64,000 nucleotides of DNA, taken from Lantana camara (taxonomy: Eukaryota; Streptophyta; Magnoliopsida; Lamiales; Verbenaceae). Below the pieces are notes generated by a model. The model did not search any database. It was given only the letters and a program-made list of their open reading frames with translations, and was not told where the DNA came from. The stretch's first letter is position 1; every line of letters starts with the position of its first letter. A program made the position numbers and the translations under genes. The DNA lies in the NCBI GenBank assembly GCA_037501455.1, contig CM074861.1, positions 34,550,001 to 34,614,000 of the forward strand, written 5' to 3'. Shown here piece after piece: positions 9,581 to 21,428 of this stretch.

Positions 9581-9965
9581 CGTAATCTTATATTGATCAT
9601 TCTCATTTACTATATTGATCATTTGTATCATTAGTATATTCTCATACAACATATCATTTGTATTAATTAGTAAATTTGATCATTCAGTATGTATCCTTTA
9701 GAATATAATCACATAATCTTATATTGATCATTCTCATTTACTATATTAATCATTTGTATCATTAGTATGTTCTCACACAACATATCATTTGTATCAATTA
9801 GTATATTTGATCATTTAGTATGTATCCTTTAGCATATGGTCACATAATCTTATATTGATCATTCTCATTTACTATATTGATCATTTGTATTATTACTATA
9901 TTGTCACACAACATATCATTTGTATCAATTAGTATATTTGATCATTTAGTATGTATTCTAATTAG
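9581..9965. repeat. 131-bp tandem repeat, about 3 copies
   Basis: Copies start at about 9581, 9712 and 9843 with CATAATCTTATATTGATCAT; each holds further short internal repeats (TTGATCATT, CATTTGTAT, TTAGTAT). It is AT-rich, has no ORF, and lies between the end of A and the truncated start of B. Confidence 0.9.
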
Positions 9966-12176
9966 TATATATGACTAAGAGGCGTTTAATAAGGTACGTC
10001 ACCTTCTAACCTTTTTATGTGTTTAATTATGTGATTGGTGCGTTGTGTGACCCTCTTTTGAACTCTTTTAGAGTTAGGGCCCTTTTTGTAATTTTCTTCT
10101 TTAAGGGGGTTTTTCCGGTCAGTTCTCGTTCGGTAGAGATTTTGACTTCTTTGACCCCTCCTTTGCGTCCGGGGCATCGAGAAGAGTCCGTAGACTCTAA
10201 GTTTGCCCAATTCTGACTTCGTTAGCCCGTTCTCCCGACCATTTTTACGTACGAGGACCCGAGATATATACTCGGATTTTCTCGTTTTACGTGCCAAATC
10301 AGATCAGCCTTCCTGCATCGTCTTCCTCCAGCGACTGCCACTGTTCACATATAGTGGAGGTGTAATTACACACACATGCCCGTTCTCCCTCGTTTCTCGA
10401 CGGAATTCGACGAACCCTTAGTGGAAATTTATCAGCTCGACAAGCCCGTCACAACCGTACCAAGATCGTGGCCAACCGAAGAGCGACGGCGGCGTATCGG
10501 CGGCCTGAAGGTGGCGGGTGGCGCCACCACTTCGCCGCCGGCGATCCGGCGACTTTCGCCAACAAATATCTACCCTACCCTACGTTTTTTACCCTACCCG
10601 CTCCATTTCCGGCCTCCTTTTTGAGCGAATCGCGGCGGAGATGGCCGAATCGGCGGTTGCGCAGCGGCGGAACTTCGGCGGCGAATTGGGCCCTCTTCCC
10701 GGCCGGTTTTGGTGGTGGAGCCTTCACAAAAGTTGCTTGGAATGACGAAACTTAGCGGATGGCATCGGCGGCGTTCCAGGAACCGGCCGTTGGCGGCGGA
10801 CCGGTGGTGAACCGGCCTGGACCGGTGACTTATCTCTCCGGTGATTTTTCCGGCGATTTGACTTGGGGCTTTTGAAAGGCTCGTTACGGGCTTTCCAACG
10901 GTATGCTCGGATTTCATTTTCGTTTTACGGTTTACGTTTAATTTCAGTTTTCGTCCTTGGAATTTGGTTCGGTTTTTCGTCAACGAAGTCCGGCGTGTTT
11001 GGCATTTTCTGAAATTGATTGAGGGCTTTTGTTGAGCAGGCCGAGATGCACGTTTCTGTCCTTCCGGGGATTTTTCCGACCACCGGAGACGGTGTTCCGG
11101 TGACTGTTCGGCCGGCTACGGTAGTGGCATTCCGGTGACTTTCGGATAGAAGGTCCCTTTCGTTGTGGTGAGTCCAACGCCACTTTCCGTTCGTCAATCG
11201 GACGCCCGGTTGATTTGTTGTAATTTATTTTGTGTATTTCTATTTATTTGAAATTAATTGTTTTAATTGCAATGAATTGTCAATTGCTTGATTTGTCGAT
11301 CAATATGAATTCCAATGTGTACGAAAGCATGTATTAAATGAACTATGATATATGTTGATGCTTTGATTTGCAGTTTGAACTCCGATATGCCGTATTTGAG
11401 CTATTTATCTAACTTGAAGGGGTGTATGTGTAATTTTGTAAACAATATGAATATTGTTTGATTTAATTAGGTAACCTTGTTAATTGAATCCGTTTAGTGA
11501 TATATGAATTGAGTATGCCATGTGTGAATTATATAAAATTGATATAGTTGGAATTGATATGTGACTTTGTGAGATTTAAGTGATTTGAATGTCTCTATTT
11601 TGTCTATTTTATAATTGTAAACTTGATATACTTGAGTTATAAAGGTTATATGAAGTTCATGACTTGATTTGCTATGAATTATGAAAGATATGAAATGATT
11701 GGGCTTGAAACCCTCATGTATGGAATGTACTTGAACGAATTACTTGATTATGTAACTCCATAACATCATTTTCCTTCTTATACATCTCATATCATGTGTT
11801 TAGCATTGCCGTGCGTCTATGTGGTTTCATATTGAGTCAATTCTCACAAGTACACATTGTTCCTTCTCTTGTACAGTTTGTTTCCAGGGCGGAGACTTCC
11901 AAATTGAATAGGCACCCGTATTGCTCTTGTTTCTTGTCTCGTGGTATTCCAGGTGAGGGTGTTTTCGTTCTAGTTACATATCAATCCCTACAACCCTTAT
12001 GTGATAAGTTTTGGGCCAAAACCTTATATATATATATACATATACCATTTTCAAAGTAGAGTTATCGAGTAAATATTGATCGAGTAAACCCCTTTTCAAA
12101 TGGATTATGGATATGTTATGTTACTCATGGATCAAATGCTTTGGCGAGAAAAGAAAGAATGATTGATTGCACTGAA

Positions 12177-12398
12177 TGGGGCCCAGGGGCTTGGTGTGAG
12201 TAGGGACCCGAGGAGGTAAGGGCTGACGGTAAACCCTCACACTAGTCCCACTATTGAACGGCGGTACCGGACCTCGTCAGGAGTTTGGCGGGAAAAGGGA
12301 GCTGAGTGCCATTTGGGGAGTCATGTAACCCCTTTTGGTCAATGATTGGGTGGTCGGGCCTTGCAAACCCACCACCAACCCGGAGGAAGAAGGTTGGA
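12177..12398 (+). other. Conserved structured domain (GGGCTGACGG), element B 5' LTR
   Basis: P1: GGGGCT (12186-12191) with AGTCCC (12244-12249), bulged T 12192, GGTGTGAG (12193-12200) with CTCACACT (12236-12243). GGGCTGACGG at 12220-12229. P2: CGTCA/TGGCG. P3: GGGG/CCCC around AGTCATGTAA. P4: GGTGGT-GGG/CCC-ACCACC. The arms differ from those of A and D but still pair. Confidence 0.78.
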
Positions 12399-12787
12399 AC
12401 TTATTTATGATTGAATATGATTGATTATTGATTGATAAGCACTGTGCGGGAAGGCCGGGAAACGGATTGCCCAAACGAATATGTTCAGGACATGATATGT
12501 GATCTGTGTGTATTATGATATATTGCATGATCACCTATTTAATGTATTAATGATATTTGTCGTACACGGTCGGAGTTTGGTTGGAGATTGTGCACGCTCA
12601 CTCACCGAGCCTTATTGATTAAGTATGATATATGAACTTATTGAATTTAATATGAATAGTCGTAAAGTCTGAGCATTGCTTAGTCATTCTTTTGCCCTTT
12701 TTGGGAACTAACTTTAAATAAAACCTTGCTCGGGATTTATGACTTGCATGTGCATGTCTCTATATGATATATATCGCTCCTACTCAC

Positions 12788-12806
12788 TCAGTCTTCTAGA
12801 GACTGA
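12788..12806 (+). other. CAGTCT/AGACTG hairpin, element B 5' LTR
   Basis: TCAGTCT-TCTAG-AGACTGA, a perfect 7-bp stem; repeated unchanged at 21818-21836 in the 3' LTR. Confidence 0.65.
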
Positions 12807-13333
12807 CCCCTCCTTCCCCCCTTTTTCCAGTTTCTTTTGCAGGCGTAAGTTACTAGGCGGAGTTAGAGTGTCTAGTCATTGTTCTAGTCTCACTCATTTA
12901 CACTCACTGCATATTATATTGTCTCTAAGTACTGTATTGATTTATTATTGTTGGCCGGTGTGCCCTTATTGAATTGATATTGATTCGGGACAGGTTAGGA
13001 CAGGTTCTGGAGCCAGTTGAACCGTTGTTATGTTGTTTTCTTGTATTGATTCGGGACAGGTTAGGACAGGTGTACTGATTAGTGGAACCCGTATTTATAT
13101 TCGTATCTGATTTCATTTATCTCATGGATATTACATAAATGATTTCCTTGCTTCCGCATTTTGGTTTTTGTTGATTGTTCCAGGGTTAGCTACCGCCTAG
13201 TCAGGGTTGTTCTTTTGATTGTCACCCGTTCGCTGTGAGTCCGATTCATGTGTGGACTGCCTATTTCATATGTGGATTAGACTTATAGTGCGGGGGATGT
13301 GGTGCCTATCGTCCCGGGTGCCACATCTTTAAG

Positions 13334-13346
13334 TGGTATCAGAGCC
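13334..13346 (+). promoter_or_regulatory. Primer binding site, initiator tRNA-Met (element B)
   Basis: TGGTATCAGAGCC, eight bases after the LTR end GGTGCCACA. The following CCAGGTTCAGAACCGG keeps a shorter version of the post-PBS hairpin seen in A and D. Confidence 0.92.
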
Positions 13347-15828
13347 ACCAGGTTCAGAACCGGTGCTCTGGGTTGTGTTGTCTCGAGTATAGGTCGCACG
13401 GCATACGAACTAATTGTCAATGTGTGCATTGCATCATTCTTGAACACTGAATTGTGATTTTTTTCCAAACTTTATTAGATTATTTGTTGCATTTTGTATT
13501 GAATCCATTCTTTTGGTGTTAATTATGTGGCATGAGCATATACTAATCGCATGCATTTATTTTCGAAATGAGCTGTGATTCATAGGATATGAAGACAATA
13601 TCAAACCACGGCCAATCTTTACGACAACTACAGGCTACCACAAGCTCTTCTCTCTAGCTCGGAAGCTGTAAGGAATGCCTTGGGGATTTCTACAGAAATT
13701 TAAGAGTCAAATCTTTTCTAAAATGAGGTTAGGGCTCGAGCGACAAAGTCCAGAATAAGAGGTCAGTTCGAAGGAGGAAGTTTGCAAGCTCTATTACCGA
13801 TGGTGAATCCATGATGAGACGGGATTTGTGGTGTGTAATGATTTGGTTTCCCGAGATCAACATGTTTCTTTACACTACGAAGATTTATCAACCGGATTCC
13901 AAAGAAGAGAAATCTCGAAGATGTTTTAGATTCGAGGTTTCTATCAACATGGAGACGATGACCTTCAAGAAAATTAAAGTAAAGTAGGTTCGTGGTTAAG
14001 AAGCAGTAAAGACCATCTAACTTGAGAAAGAGGTGAAAGAAAATATGAAGAATAATATAGCTTGGGATTTAGATCGATGAAAAAGGATGAAGAGACTACG
14101 AAGAGGGAATTCACATACTTCAGAATTGAGAAGAATTAAAGAAAATTAGTCGACGTGGTAAGTATAAGTTCATGGAAAATGACAATGCTAAGGATTTTAT
14201 CTTCGGCCGGAAATGAGTTCATCTTCCAAATTCAAGATGAAGTGTCGAGTTGTGAGATTGAATTAAGAGCTTTGGAGCAACAAATGGAAACGATAAAGAA
14301 AGACAAAGAACTATTGGAGGGAAATTATGTATTTCAAATGTAAACAATTGGAGATTGATTCTTCAAGATAAGTCAAGATACCAACTTCATGGGTGTTGAA
14401 GAATTTGGGTTCAAGAGATTTCAATCTCGGACTTGGGAGATCCATAGGTTGATACACGGGAACTTTGAAGATTTGAAAGACCGTGGGAAGAGAATAGGGG
14501 AACAATTAATTCAAGATAAACCTGCAATTTGAGAAACAAAGAAATATGCCAAGTTAAAGTTTACAACTACGGTGACAGCTTCTATGCATTCATAAGCACG
14601 TGCATCATACATCGCTTTAATTATTTAAATTTCTCTATTTATATGCGCATCTCTAATTTGTATAATTGTTCCAATGTGTTGCATCTTTAATTGTTTACAA
14701 ATGTGATACTGCATTGGCACCCTAACCCGACATGCATTTTAGTGTTTACTTGATAGGAATTCCCCACATCTTATTTATCAAGTGATACTCCGACTGATTC
14801 TTGCTGGAATCAAGAAAAGAAGAATTCTGGGTTGCACTGGTTGGTTAAAAAGGAAATGGAAAATTCTGAGGTTTGGGAAAATAGAATCGAAAGTGGGAAC
14901 GAAAGAAGCAGGTTGTCATTCCTACTAATTGCTTCAAAGGAAATGTAAGGACTATCACTAGACAAGTGGCATGATTAGAACCACTTATACCGAGGAAGTT
15001 AAGTTGAAGAAATTGAGGTGTTTTGATCCGAGAAGTGGTAAAAAAGTCTAAGGAGTTGAGATAAAATTTCTTATGGGGGAGAGCACGACTAGACATGAAA
15101 CTTAAATTCACAGTTGTGCTTGAGGAAGATACTTCTCACGGACATGAATGACCCAATGATAGTAACAGGAAAAGAATGAGGCGGCGTTATCAGTTTAAAC
15201 CTTCAAAGTTGAGTTAAGTTAATATACCCGGGATGAAGATCTTCATAAGGCATCGAAGAGAGTGGTTCGTTTGGGAATTTATAAGTACGTGAATCAGACA
15301 GTGAGGATGATGATACTCTCAGGGAACTTCTGATGGATTCCTAATTTAGTTTCAAGAAAGGAAAATCGGTCAAAATTTATCACCTTTAAGAAGGATGTCA
15401 ACTAGTTTCAGATGACCAAATCTTCAACAAAGAATTAAACCAGTTGGTAACAATGCACGAAGTGGGAGTTAAAGTTTAAGATTCTTGTACTGCCAAAGAT
15501 AATATAATGAACCTGGTACAAAGATAAATGTTCTGATCGTAGGCGGAATAAACTAGTGCTCGGTTAATTGCAGAAGATAACTGTGAGTAAGGATCCGAAT
15601 GGAATCGAGAATAGGATCAACCAAGGGTCTGACTTTCTCAGTCAAACATATACTAAAGATAGGAAAGACAAGTTGGGAATCAAGCCAACTAGAGATCAGA
15701 CTATCCAAATCGCAGAAGTAAAGTCACAACATCAATTCCATTACTACGGTGAACGGTGCACTAAGCATCCATCGCACGAGCATACATGCATCGTTTACAT
15801 ATTTAAATTGTTGTGCCAGACTTAGGCT

Positions 15829-15936
15829 GGGAGACGGGGTTCTCTCAATTCTGTGCCTGAGAGACGGGGTTCTCTCTTTTGTGTGTTTTGAGGGACGGGG
15901 TTTCCTCACTTGTGTGTTGAGAGATGGGATTCTCTC
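15829..15936 (+). repeat. PPT-proximal hairpin repeats, 4 copies (element B)
   Basis: Units near 15829, 15859, 15890 and 15919, spaced about 30 bp. Unit 3 reads GAGGGACGGGGTTTCCTC: both arms changed, and still pair (one as G-U). Unit 4 reads GAGAGATGGGATTCTCTC: arms kept, loop changed. It lies about 290 bp before the 3' LTR, further than in A. Confidence 0.88.
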
Positions 15937-16210
15937 TTGTTTGTCGTGTTTGCGTTACGCCTGGATAGACAAGGGTTAACAAGTGATGAGGCAATGGACT
16001 AGTAGCTGTCGAACGAGTTTTGAAGTGACTAACGGCCAAATGTTCGAGTAGATCTTTTTGACTACCAGACTCTGAAGAGGTTGATACAAATAAGGGGAGT
16101 AAACTTCACAACCAGGGCTAAGATGCTAAGCAATTTCGGGAAATAGATCGATACATTTCAGTTTGAAATTTTTTCGGTCCAACAGTAGGACCTCAGGACA
16201 GGTCCTTTTG

Positions 16211-16223
16211 AAGGAGGGAAGAT
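16211..16223 (+). promoter_or_regulatory. Polypurine tract (element B)
   Basis: AAGGAGGGAAGAT immediately before the TGTAACACCCC start of the 3' LTR. Confidence 0.8.
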
Positions 16224-19200
16224 TGTAACACCCCGCTCATCCGATTAATAAGGTACGTCACCTTCTAACCTTTTTATGTGTTTAAATATGTGATTGGTGC
16301 GTTGTGTGGCCCTCTTTTGAACTATTTTAGAGTTAGGGCCCTTTTTGTAATTTTCTTCTTTAATGGGGTTTTTCCGGTCACTTCTCGTTCGGTAGAGATT
16401 TTGACTTCTTTGACCCCTCCTTTGCGTCCGGGGCATCGAGACGAATCCGTAGACTTTAAGTTTGCCCAATTCTGACTTCGTTAACCCGTTCTCCCGACCA
16501 TTTTTGCGTACGAGGACCCGAGATATATACTCGGATTTTCTCGTTTTGCGTGCCAAATCAGATCAGCCTTCCTGCATCGTCTTCCTCCAGCGACTGACAC
16601 TGTTCACACACAGTGGAGGTGTAATTACACAGACATGCCCGTTCTCCCTCGTTTCTCGACGGAATTCGACGAACCATTAGTGGAAATTTATCAGCTCGAC
16701 GAGCCCGTCACAACCGTACCAAGATCGTGGCCAACCGAAGAGCGACGGCGGCGCATCGGCGGCCTGAAGGTGGCGGGTGGCGCCACCACTTCGCCGTCGG
16801 CGATCCGGCGACTTTCGCCAGCAATTCTCTACCCTACCCTACCCGTTCCATTTCCGACCTCCTTTTTGAGCGAATCGCGGCGGAGACGGCCGAATCGGCG
16901 GTTGCGCAGCGGCGGAACTTCGGCGGAGAATTGGGCCCTCTTCCCGGCCGGTTTTGGTGGTGGAGCCTTCACAAAAGTTGCTTGGAATGACGAAACTTAG
17001 CGGATGCCATCGGCGGTGTTCCAGGAACCGGCCGTTGGCGGCGGACCGGTGGTGAACCGGCCTGGACCGGCGGCTTCTCTCTCCGGCGATTTTTCCGGCA
17101 ATTTAACTTGGGGCTTTTGAAAGGCTCGTTACGGGCTTTCCAACTGTATGCTCGGATTTCATTTTCGTTTTACGGTTTACGTTTAATTTCAGTTTTCGTC
17201 CTTGGAATTTGGTTCGGTTTTTTGTCAACGAAGTCCGGCGTGTTTGGCATTTTCTGAAATTGATTGAGGGCTTTTTTTTAGCAGGCCGAGACGCACGTTT
17301 CTGTCCTTCTGGGGATTTTTCCGACCACCGGAGACGGTGTTCCGGTGGCGGCCAGTGGCTGTTCGGCCGGCTACGGTAGTGGCAATCCGGTGACTTTCGG
17401 ACAGAAGGTCCCTTTCGTTGTGGTGAGTCCAACGCCACTTTCCGTTCGTCAATCGGATGCCCGGTTGATTTGTTGTGATTTATTTTGTGTATTTCTATTT
17501 ATTTGAAATTAATTGTTTTAATTGCAATGAATTGTCAATTGCTTGATTTGTCGATCAATATGAATTCCAATGTGTACGAAAGCATGTATTAAATGAACTA
17601 TGATATATGTTGATGCTTTGATTTGCAATTTGAACTCCGATATGCCGTATTTGAGCTATTTATCTAACTTGAAGGGGTGTATGTGTAATTTTGTAAACAA
17701 TATCAATATTGTTTGATTTAATTAGGTAATCTTGTTAATTGAATCCGTTTAGTGATATGTGAATTGAGTATGCCATGTGTGAATTATATAAAATTGATAT
17801 AGTTGGAATTTATATGTGACTTTGTGAGATTTAAGTGATTTGAATGTCTCTATTTTGTCTATTTTATAATTGTAAACTTGATATACTTGAGTTATAAAGG
17901 TTATATGAAGTTCATGACTTGATTTGCTATGAATTATGAAAGATATGAAATGATTGGGCTTGAAACCCTCTTGTATGGAATGTACTTGATTATGTAACTC
18001 CATAACATCATTTTCCTTCTTATACATCTCATATCATGTGTTTAGCATTGTCGTGCGTCTATGTGGTTTCATATTGAGTCAATTCTCACAAGTACACATT
18101 GTTCCTTCTCTTGTACTGTTTGTTTCCAGGGCGGAGACTTCCAAATTGAATAGGCACCAGTATTGCTCTTGTTTCTTGTCTCGTGGTATTCCAGGTGTGT
18201 AACGCCCCGGTTTTCCATTTAGGCTTTATATGATATTATATGGATTTCATGACATTAGACGCAGTTTATGTCCATGAACTTTTATGAAATTAGTTGTTAA
18301 TGTGTCTAATTGGATTCATGTGAATTAATTCACTATTTGGTTATATGATCATATGATTTAATTCCCTTTCATTTCATTTCATTCTATTTTCTAACATATG
18401 CATTATTTTATGCATTCATGTAAGGGACATGCAATTATATATATGTATGATATGCATAATATCTAACTTTATACATACATGATATATATATCTATAATTA
18501 TGTTACATTGCATACATTGTATAAAATATAACATATATGCAAGACACACACACAAACACATAATAAATCTCTAACTTGTAAATTAATGTGAGGCAAGGAC
18601 TTAATTGCAAAAAGTAGTGATTCATACATGTTAGTGGAAGACTTTTGTATATATCTATACATCACATACATCATATATATCATATGCACTTATCTCTTCC
18701 AATTACATTTCATTCCATTTTATCAAAACCACACACACACACACACACTAAATCACGGTATTAACACCAAGGAAGGAAGGAAGTAAATTTCATCATTTCA
18801 AGCTTGATTTCAAGAAGGAAAGTTGCATAAGTTGGAGCATCAACATCATCATACCATCATCTCTTCCATCTTTTCTTTCATTCAAGGTAGAATTGAGATT
18901 TGTATGAATTCTTGAAGTATTGATTGAGTAGGGTTTGATGATCTTGGTATGATTTCTTGTGTGTAAATGATTAGAAGCATGTTTAGGACCTTAATACTTG
19001 AAGCTTGCATGAATTCTTAAGGAAATGGGAAGTTGATGACATGAAATTATATGGGTTTGCTTTTGATGAATTTCTATGATCAAAGCATATTTCTTGATTT
19101 TAATGTGGCTTAAATGAAGAATATGAGTTATATGTATGTTATGTGTTAGTTTTAAGTTGATTCCTTACATTTGTTTGAGAGTGGGATTGATTTTGGAGTT

Positions 19201-19249
19201 TTTCCCATGCAATCCCCTGTTTTTGCCCTGTTTTTTTCTGCTGCGTACA

Positions 19250-19375
19250 GTTGACACGGGGGTGTCAACTTTGCCTTGTTCAGCGTGACACGGGGGTGCA
19301 GGTTGGTTTGATTTTCTGTACCGTGACACGGGGGTGTCACGGTTTGCCTTGTAATGGTGACACGGGCGTGTCACC
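19250..19375 (+). repeat. Four-palindrome cluster, solo LTR C
   Basis: Unit 1 GTTGACAC-GGGG-GTGTCAAC (19250-19269); unit 2 near 19284, right arm broken; unit 3 ACCGTGACAC/GTGTCACGGT around GGGG (19320-19343); unit 4 GGTGACAC-GGGC-GTGTCACC (19356-19375). The outer arm bases differ between units yet are complementary within each unit. Confidence 0.88.
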
Positions 19376-20014
19376 TTTTATTTTCCTGCAGTTTGTCCAA
19401 CTTCGGACGAACTCCATTTTCACCTCGCTTTGAATTAGAAAACGTGCCTTATACCGTCGGAAAGGTCTTTGTGTCTACTTTCATACCCAAAAAACAAAAC
19501 AAGATTCCCACTTCTAGAATTTAAGATATTCTAGTTTTTCCACAACATGTACATTTCCAAAAATTGTCGGTTTTGGCCAAACTTCACCAAAACCTTTCTT
19601 ATTGCATTTCTTTCACTTCCTTGGCTCCCATATGTGAATTATATGATTCATATACTTGTTTAATTGATAATCATGCTCCTACTTGACACTCCTTGATTGT
19701 TATTGCATAATATCTTGATTATGACTTCGCCGTGCGTCTTAATGGGTTCATTTGAGTCTAGTCTCATGTACACTTGTCCTTATTGAACAGATCTCCTTCC
19801 AGTTGACGTGGGACACACACCATAGTTATATTCTTGTTTCGCTCGTCAGGTGAGGTTTAATTTCTAGATATATAGAACCTTTACAACTCTATGTGATCTT
19901 TCGGCCAAAATGTATCTATATATCTATATTTTGCCAAAACCTTATTGATTTTCAAATAATTTACCGGATTGAACCGATTGATTGATTGATTTGGCGAGTA
20001 AAGCATGTTCACAT

Positions 20015-20234
20015 TGGGCCCCGAGGGTAGTGTATTGAGCCAACCGAGGAAGCAAGGGCTGACGGGTAACTCTTGCACTATCCTCACCAATTTTGGGATC
20101 ACCTCTGAATCCACCAAGAGGTTTGGTGGAGGAAAGAGATCCCGTACGTGGGAGTCATGTTCCTGACGTACACCATGCATGGATGGCTGGGTCTTGAAAG
20201 CCCACCATCACCAAGAGGAAGAAGGAGACTGGGG
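20015..20234 (+). other. Conserved structured domain (GGGCTGACGG), solo LTR C
   Basis: P1 GAGGGTAGTG pairs with CACTATCCTC. CCGAGGAAGC and GGGCTGACGG (20056-20065) are apical. P2 CCACCAA/TTGGTGG around GAGGT. P3 GGGA/TCCT around GTCATGT, extended by GTACGT/ACGTAC. P4 GATGG...CCATC. The arms are largely different in sequence from A, B and D, with pairing kept. Confidence 0.75.
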
Positions 20235-20580
20235 ATGGGTCCGGCACCACTGGCCATCCTCGGGTTATTACATTGATTGCACTTATTTATTGAATTGATT
20301 GAATACACTACTGCACTACTACACTATAATTGAATCGCATGATCACCTGATAATTAAATCAAGCATGAATTGTACACTTTTGGAGAAAGGTTGGAGAATT
20401 GCCCTCACTCGCCGGGCCACGTATTGAATTGATAATGATTGAATTATTAAATTGATTAGTTGTAATCTCGGGCGAGTTATCTTTTACTATTAAACATATA
20501 TTGTCTCTATTTTATAAACCCTTACCCGAGATTATGGCTTGCATGTTACTTGCGCGAATATTTATTTATAAACCCCTCAC

Positions 20581-20599
20581 TCAGTCTGTGGTAGACTGA
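20581..20599 (+). other. CAGTCT/AGACTG hairpin, solo LTR C
   Basis: TCAGTCT-GTGGT-AGACTGA, perfect 7-bp stem with a loop unlike those of the other families. Confidence 0.65.
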
Positions 20600-21206
20600 C
20601 ACCTCACACTTTTCAGGTACTGTCAGTGGCGTGCTAGGCGGGAGTCCGAGTCGTGTCCAGTTGTCGAGTTGAGTCTAGCATTGCATTTTCATGTTATGGA
20701 TATGTTGGGGATGATAATGTATTGATAAGTGTTGGTACCTACTACTATATATATATACTTTTGATGTAAATATGGTACCTATATGTATTGATATAATGCT
20801 TCCGTTTTAAATTCCTAGATTTGGGCTTGATTGGTTTGAGGGTTAGTCCCGCCTAGCTAGTGAGTTTTTTTTACTGTCACCCGTTCGCCATGAGTCCGGT
20901 TCATATATGGACTACCCATTTCATGTGTGAGCTAGACTTATGGTGCGGGGGTGTGGCATCTCGGCGTTCCGGGTGCTACAAGGTGAGGGTGTTTTCGTTC
21001 TAGTTACATATCAATCTCTACAACCCTTATATGATAAGATTTGGGCCGAAACCTTATATATATATATACATATACCATTTTCAAAGTAGAGTTATCGAGT
21101 GAATATTGATCGAGTAAACCCCTTTTCAAATGGATTATGGATATGTTATGTTACTCATGGATCAAATGTTTTGGCGAGAAAAGAAAGAATGATTGATTGC
21201 ACTGAA

Positions 21207-21428
21207 TGGGGCCCAGGGGCTTGGTGTGAGTGGGGACCCGAGGAGGCAAGGGCTGACGGTAAACCCTCACACTAGTCCCACTATTGAACGGCGGTACCGG
21301 ACCTCGTCAGGAGATTGGCGGGGAAAGGGAGCTGAGTGCCATTTGGGGAGTCATGTAACCCCTTTTGGTCAATGATTGGGTGGTCGGGCCTTGCAAACCC
21401 ACCACCAACCCGGAGGAAGAAGCTTGGA
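21207..21428 (+). other. Conserved structured domain (GGGCTGACGG), element B 3' LTR
   Basis: Nearly identical to 12177-12398, with TAGGG to TGGGG and a few other changes outside the paired arms. Confidence 0.75.

Larger units (their letters stand above)
9986..13325 (+). repeat. 5' LTR of element B
   Basis: Collinear with 16245-22354 apart from the C insertion. The first ~1.2 kb (10000-11200) is unusually GC-rich and contains overlapping ORFs on both strands, rich in Arg, Pro and Gly; they are frame-disrupted between the two LTRs and look like chance. From about 11800 (GCCGTGCGTC block) the LTR joins the common plan of A, C, D and E. It has no four-palindrome cluster and no GATT hairpin, so its 5' half has a different origin. 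Confidence 0.85.
13326..16223 (+). other. Internal region of element B, non-coding
   Basis: 2.9 kb without retrotransposon protein domains. It keeps the A/D landmarks: the GGTCGCACGGCAT block after the primer site, the TACGGTGACAGCTTCT motif (about 14570), TGCATCTTTAATTGTTTAC (about 14680), the CTACGGTGAACGGT motif (about 15745) and the hairpin array. Short ORFs (for example 14155-14343, 15568-15825) resemble no family I recognise and are not conserved with A or D. Confidence 0.75.
18198..20980 (+). mobile_element. Solo LTR C, inserted in the 3' LTR of B
   Basis: 2783 bp, TGTAACGCCCC to GGGTGCTACA, flanked by the 5-bp duplication AGGTG (18193-18197, 20981-20985). The uninterrupted site is at about 11952 in the 5' LTR. 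No primer site or internal region is present, so it is a solo LTR left by recombination between its own LTRs. Modules: donor-like CAAG|GTAGAA (about 18886), palindrome cluster, GCCGTGCGTC block (about 19729), CAG|GTGAGG (about 19849), structured domain, CAGTCT hairpin. An (AC)n tract lies at about 18730-18748. Confidence 0.93.

Noticed and set aside
10376..10755. GC-rich overlapping ORFs in the B LTRs (also 16635-17000 and minus-strand ORFs)
   Set aside because: Open frames on both strands follow from GC content; lengths and frames differ between the two LTRs and no domain is recognisable.
19250..19375. Intramolecular G-quadruplex from four GGGG loops
   Set aside because: Attractive for A and C, but E has GGCC loops and D and F have mixed orientations, so it cannot explain the shared pattern.
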